The translations under genes and the position numbers were made by a program. Shown here in pieces: positions 60,801-64,000 of a DNA stretch of 64,000 nucleotides. The notes under the pieces are model-generated. The model was not told the origin of the DNA. It did not search any database and was given only the letters and a program-made list of their open reading frames with translations. The stretch is from Burkholderia sp. IMCC1007. GTDB lineage: Bacteria > Pseudomonadota > Gammaproteobacteria > Burkholderiales > Burkholderiaceae. The stretch is taken from contig NZ_JAPVQY010000040.1 in the NCBI RefSeq assembly GCF_027257875.1, positions 1-64,000 of the forward strand, in the 5' to 3' direction. Within the stretch, counting starts at the first letter, position 1. Each line of letters starts with the position of its first letter.

Positions 60801-63800
60801 GCCACTCACCACATTGCTATGGCTGTGCGTTTCGTGCGAATTCAGCTCGTGCGTCTCGGTTGCCGAGCCGATATTCACGTCGCCAACTGCCAGCAGGTTC
60901 GCGTTGCCTTTGTCGAGGCTGATTGCGCTGCCGGAGAGCGTAATGTCCTTGCCCGACACGATGTTCACCGTGTCGCCGCCCTTGAGTGTCGTGCCTGTAA
61001 GCGCCTGATCCGACGTGTGCAGCGTCTCCGCATAGCTGCCGTGACTGTCGCTACCCGAACTGGTGCTGTTCACCGTCGACGTCGCACTCGCTGCGCCGAG
61101 CGTTACGTTACCCTTGGCAGCAAGCGTCCCGCCCTGGCCGAAGTCGATCTGTGCGCCCTTGGCCGTCACATCGCCACCCACGACGACATTCGATTGTCCG
61201 CCGACCGTCACCGAGCTGCCGCTGACCTTGTTGATGTCGGTGTTCGACACGCCGTTCGCCCGCTGCACGATCTTGTGCTCGCCGGTCTGCACCGCGCCGA
61301 GATCCCAGTTGCCGCCGACATTCATCCCAAGGTTGCCGCCGACCGACAGGTTGCCCGCATTTTGCTGGAAGTTGCCGCCGGTGACGATCGACGCGTCGCC
61401 CGCGACGTCCAGCTTCGCGGTCGGCCCGAGCGTGGTCACCACGCTTGTCGCGCCATCGCGACTCACGCGCGTGTTCGTCTTCGTCGCCGTGTCAAGAATC
61501 AAGTCTTTCCCGGCGTCCAGCTGGAGGCTACCGGTCTTCACATTCGCCGACGTCAGGTCGATGTTGTTCTCGGTCTTCAACGACATCAACCCGCCGCTTT
61601 GCAGCGCGCCGAACGCGTTGTCGATCTGTTTGCCCTGGATCGCCAGCGTGTTGTCGGCCTTGATCGTGCCGCTGCTCGTGAATGACTGTGCGTTCTGGAG
61701 ATCGATGTTCGTTGCGGAAATCAGTGGGCCATTGACATTCTGCTGGCTGGCCTGCGCGAGATACACGACCGGCACCAGCACCGGCTGGCCGTCGACCACG
61801 CGCGTTTCCATCATGATCACGTTGCCGGTCAGCTTTGACACCTGCTCGGCCGACAGGCTCGCGCCCATCGGCAGATCGAGCGACTTCGACAGATCCGCGC
61901 CCGCCGTCATCATCGACTGATACATCGTTTGGAGATCCGCGTACGGCCCCAGCACTGCCTTGCCGGTCAGCGCCGTCACCTGATTGCGTACGAGCTGCTG
62001 TTCATAGAAGCCGTCGCCGAGGCGCTTCGGAATATGCGTGAGATCGACGCCGAGCTGCCCGAAGAAGTAATCGCTCGATATGAAGTTCTTCTGATTCGTG
62101 AATGCCGGATTCGTCTCGATCACGTAGTTCGCGTTCGGCGCACTGGTCGGCCGGTACAGCCCGCCCTGCGGAATCGTGAGGTTGTTCAGCACGTTCAGCG
62201 CCGTCGCACTGGCGATGATCGGATCGACCGGCGCCGACGGACCGCCGTGTACGGCCGACGCTCCCGATTTCGCGCCGCTCGCGTTACCGCTCAAGTTGGT
62301 AGGCGTGAGGCCCGGCACCGACTGCCCCGGCAGCAAGCCGAGCGACGGAATCGATGCGTTGCCTGCCGTGTTGTTGACGCTGACGCCCGTGCCGGAAATC
62401 GTGCCGTTCGAACTTATCGTCGAGAAGTAGCCGGGCAGCGTGTAATCCTTGATCGACGCCGGTGCCGCCTGCGTGTAGCCACCCGGGCGACTGCCGACGA
62501 ACGGCGCATTGCCGAACGGCAACTTCCAGTCATGTTCGGAATTGTCGTAGTTGTTGTAGTGATACTGCCCCGAGTAGGAAACCGTCACGCCCGGCAGTTT
62601 GTGCCCAGACGCCGCCCAGCCGTCGGCGTCATAGTGGGCCGGCATCTTGATGTCGCCGACCGCCGCGATATTGCTCCAGTAGTTTTGCAGGGTGCCGACC
62701 GACGACGCATCGATCTTGCCACCCGACACGATCTGCGCGGCCGGGCTGATGTCTGTCACGGTCGTCGCCGTCGCGCTGTCCGCATAGTAGGTCGTGAATT
62801 GATACGTGCTGTTCCACTGGCCGCCATGAGGTGGCTCGGTGTAGACGCCGCCTATGCTGTCCGGATCCTTCACGCCGATCTGGCCAGTGCGGCCGCTGAT
62901 CGGAATGCCGAACTGCGCGAGCGACGCAGGATCGATCTGGTTGGTGGACGTCTTCATCACGCGACGCGTGCTCGTCACCTTGTCCGCATGCAGTTCCATG
63001 TCGCCTTGGGACTGGATCAGCGCGGACACGTTGTTGACCAGCGCGGCGTTCGTGTAATTGCCGCTCGCATCCTTGCCGCCTGCCAGCACGACCTTGCCCA
63101 TGCCGAAGATCGCCGTCGTCGCCATCGAATCGATCGCGGTCGTGTCGTCGCGGTTTTCGATGTCGTGCGCGAGGATTTCCAGCGTACCGTTGCTGTCCGA
63201 TGCACCGATCAACGCGGTCGGCCCGAGGTTCGAGATCGTATTCGTCGCGTTGAGCGAAGCACTCGCGCCCACGAGCACGCCCGTATTCGTCAGGTTGGCC
63301 GATTGCGTGTGCAGCAGGCCGCCGGCGGTCAGCGCCCCCACGTTGACGATGTTGCCCGCGTTGACGCTCAGGTTGTTAACCGACTGCAGGTTCGCGTTGT
63401 TCGTGAAGGTGCCGGGCAGCGTGAAGGCAAGATCGTGACCAACGTTGAACTGCGTATCGGATGCCGCCGTGTAATCGCCCTGCAGGTTCACGTTCGCGTC
63501 GCGCGTTGCGCTGTACGTGCCGCCGCCCTGCAGCGTGGCCGCCGCGACCGACAGGTCGTGCGTCGAGCTGATCTGGCCGTTCGTATTCTTGACGGCGCCG
63601 CTCATCGTCACGTCCACGTCGCCGTTCGAATTCGTGACATTGCCGATCGTGCCGCTGCTGTTGTCCAAGGCGTTGCCCTGGACATGAAGCGATGCGCCGC
63701 TGAGCTGACCACCATGCGTGTTACTGATCGACGCTGCGCTGACCGTCACATCGCCGTTGCCCGTAATCGCACCCATGCCCGATACGCCGCCGGCGTGGCT

Positions 63801-64000
63801 GTTGGCGATCTTGCTGCCGCCTTGCACCGTCATCTTGCCCGCGCCGAGGTCGACAATGGCGCCGCCCGCGTTGTCGATCGAGGCCGATTGAATGGCGAGC
63901 GTGCTGGTGTCGCCCGCAACCGATTGCCCCGCCTGGATGTGGCCGCCTCGGTTTGACAGAGCGCCGCCACTCTTCAACGACAGCGATGCATCCGATCGCA
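57831..64000 (-). CDS. cdiA: CdiA / BcpA contact-dependent inhibition exoprotein with Ntox50-like toxin (5' partial)
   Basis: The open frame enters at the window end and gives over 2050 C-terminal residues. Long filamentous-haemagglutinin repeats make up most of it (blocks such as ISNTHGGQLSGASLHVQGNA and SGKDITLSGSAISLDKGNAN), with a Tyr/Pro-rich region in the middle (FFGQLGVDLTHIPKRLGDGF) and the pre-toxin part (NLGSEEARAALHAIVRCAGA). VENN is encoded at 58397-58386. The last 188 residues are the variable C-terminus. Its end, GKQGKHQPDHNNFIPGRSEL, then VNFGKVIGNYVDPVTGE and NGIIHYSKDGVHIVP, matches the Ntox50 (toxin 50) RNase-like domain. Exported by CdiB. No break within the window. Confidence 0.93.
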   Translation of the reverse strand, partial: RSDASLSLKSGGALSNRGGHIQAGQSVAGDTSTLAIQSASIDNAGGAIVDLGAGKMTVQGGSKIANSHAGGVSGMGAITGNGDVTVSAASISNTHGGQLSGASLHVQGNALDNSSGTIGNVTNSNGDVDVTMSGAVKNTNGQISSTHDLSVAAATLQGGGTYSATRDANVNLQGDYTAASDTQFNVGHDLAFTLPGTFTNNANLQSVNNLSVNAGNIVNVGALTAGGLLHTQSANLTNTGVLVGASASLNATNTISNLGPTALIGASDSNGTLEILAHDIENRDDTTAIDSMATTAIFGMGKVVLAGGKDASGNYTNAALVNNVSALIQSQGDMELHADKVTSTRRVMKTSTNQIDPASLAQFGIPISGRTGQIGVKDPDSIGGVYTEPPHGGQWNSTYQFTTYYADSATATTVTDISPAAQIVSGGKIDASSVGTLQNYWSNIAAVGDIKMPAHYDADGWAASGHKLPGVTVSYSGQYHYNNYDNSEHDWKLPFGNAPFVGSRPGGYTQAAPASIKDYTLPGYFSTISSNGTISGTGVSVNNTAGNASIPSLGLLPGQSVPGLTPTNLSGNASGAKSGASAVHGGPSAPVDPIIASATALNVLNNLTIPQGGLYRPTSAPNANYVIETNPAFTNQKNFISSDYFFGQLGVDLTHIPKRLGDGFYEQQLVRNQVTALTGKAVLGPYADLQTMYQSMMTAGADLSKSLDLPMGASLSAEQVSKLTGNVIMMETRVVDGQPVLVPVVYLAQASQQNVNGPLISATNIDLQNAQSFTSSGTIKADNTLAIQGKQIDNAFGALQSGGLMSLKTENNIDLTSANVKTGSLQLDAGKDLILDTATKTNTRVSRDGATSVVTTLGPTAKLDVAGDASIVTGGNFQQNAGNLSVGGNLGMNVGGNWDLGAVQTGEHKIVQRANGVSNTDINKVSGSSVTVGGQSNVVVGGDVTAKGAQIDFGQGGTLAAKGNVTLGAASATSTVNSTSSGSDSHGSYAETLHTSDQALTGTTLKGGDTVNIVSGKDITLSGSAISLDKGNANLLAVGDVNIGSATETHELNSHETHSHSNVVSGVKVASGIDQAATYSQGSTISADGVTVRSGRDINVTGSNVVGTNDVSLSAARDVNIKTSQDTIQSSTYFDKKESGLMSNGGLSVSVGSRSNSDKQQSSSVTNNGSAIGALNGNLTVSSGNDLHATGSILHAGNDVNLAGKTVKIDAATDTSTFSQQQQFRQAGVTVGVTNPVVAAVQTGRQMTNAAQSVGGDPRLIALAAATTGLAAKNTYDSLKQMAGDPVKAATSVGINVSVGASKSDSQMQAQSSSAVGSTVSAGRNVTIAAAGAGKDSNIDVIGSTISAGNNAKLAAEGNVNLQAAENTSSQHSTNSGSSASVGVSFTVGDKSGIAFTAGVAGNRGNADGDSSMWTNTHVTAGNQLAIQSGGDTNLKGAVASGKQVVADVAGNLNIESLQDKDHYDSKQQSAGISASVCAPPLCAGKSSVAGSVGQTKMNSDYASVIEQAGVKAGDGGFQVDVKGNTDLKGGVIASSDKAVQDNLNKLTTGTLTHSDIENHASYDASSVGLSGGYGGTIGKDQKGKADNVNPVPGTSLPKVDGGLQIAPPVALGASGDANSTTRSGVGGGTLTITDDAKQQQLTGQSAAETVANINRDTSNTGGALAPIFDKDKIQAGFDITSQFINQAGTFVANRAAEADAAKAAANNPNLTPEQRAAAQQRADELNANWGPGGTYRQVLTALSVAAGGNVTGGLGQFAQNATVAYLQELGANQVKQIADNLGSEEARAALHAIVRCAGAAASTQNCGAGAMGAASSSVLGSLLAPSTNLSASEREARDNLVASLVAGVAAVSGQNVATATGAGKIEVENNQISPMAPAPGWLAGFKLPGYKGETAGKGDGVIADPATALDSMIKPTGALIYPMPDAKTIGDWITEIIPDQVKGLVDYITTAVKGADTPVIDAGKQGKHQPDHNNFIPGRSELSYPDPQKLVDDYAGTGQPANNVAPGQPGYRERVNFGKVIGNYVDPVTGEKMPTTNGIIHYSKDGVHIVPGRP

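Noticed and set aside
61929..63956. A 675-codon plus-strand frame opposite cdiA
   Set aside because: Arg-rich shadow of the cdiA coding strand; no domains.
57831..64000. CRISPR-like or repeat array suggested by recurring motifs in the cdiA region
   Set aside because: The recurrence is at protein level (haemagglutinin repeats) and has no fixed repeat-spacer spacing.

Overview
The window looks like part of chromosome 1 of a Burkholderia cepacia complex bacterium, closest in gene content and order to what I recall of B. cenocepacia. The evidence is the very high GC content with strong codon bias, a complete ornibactin siderophore locus, an AmrAB-OprA-type efflux operon beside a usher fimbrial operon, and a Burkholderia-type contact-dependent inhibition (CDI) locus. 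The species call rests on gene content and order, not on a database search.

Layout. 1-2218: the end of a cobalamin operon (cobE tail, cobO, cobB). 2219-6842: a small accessory strip with a broken orphan parD antitoxin, an M20 amidohydrolase, an AbiE-type (AbiEi/AbiEii) pair and a vapBC pair; the last two have readable promoter/operator regions. 7036-37421: the ornibactin locus. The left operon (orbI, orbJ, orbK, pvdA, orbA, pvdF, orbL, minus strand) makes, modifies and re-imports the peptide. orbE (plus strand) exports it. The right operon (orbH, orbG, orbC, orbD, orbF, orbB) supplies the MbtH helper, the Asp beta-hydroxylase, the inner-membrane importer and the iron reductase. The sigma factor orbS lies upstream under a sigma70 promoter overlapped by a Fur-like box. 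Three matches to TAAA-N17-CGTC sit upstream of orbH, orbI and orbE. A-domain specificity residues read by hand give Orn-like, Asp, Ser, Orn-like, which is the ornibactin order.

37764-43227: a repeat-rich lipoprotein, a 45-residue His-rich secreted peptide, then a chaperone-usher fimbrial operon (subunit, usher, chaperone, tip protein). 44065-50668: RND efflux operon amrA-amrB-oprA with divergent TetR regulator amrR and a perfect 20-bp palindrome between them. 50998-52281: M23 peptidase.

52402-64000 (minus strand): a CDI / two-partner secretion locus in the Burkholderia order A-I-...-B. cdiA (5' end outside the window) ends in an Ntox50-like toxin and is followed by its immunity gene. Between cdiI and cdiB, where bcpO is usually found, there is an AT-richer stretch of about 3 kb holding three displaced toxin/immunity cassettes in different states of decay. 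The cdiB transporter gene itself carries a frameshift. This junkyard of CdiA C-termini is the most interesting part of the window.

No rRNA, tRNA, CRISPR array, complete insertion sequence or prophage was seen.
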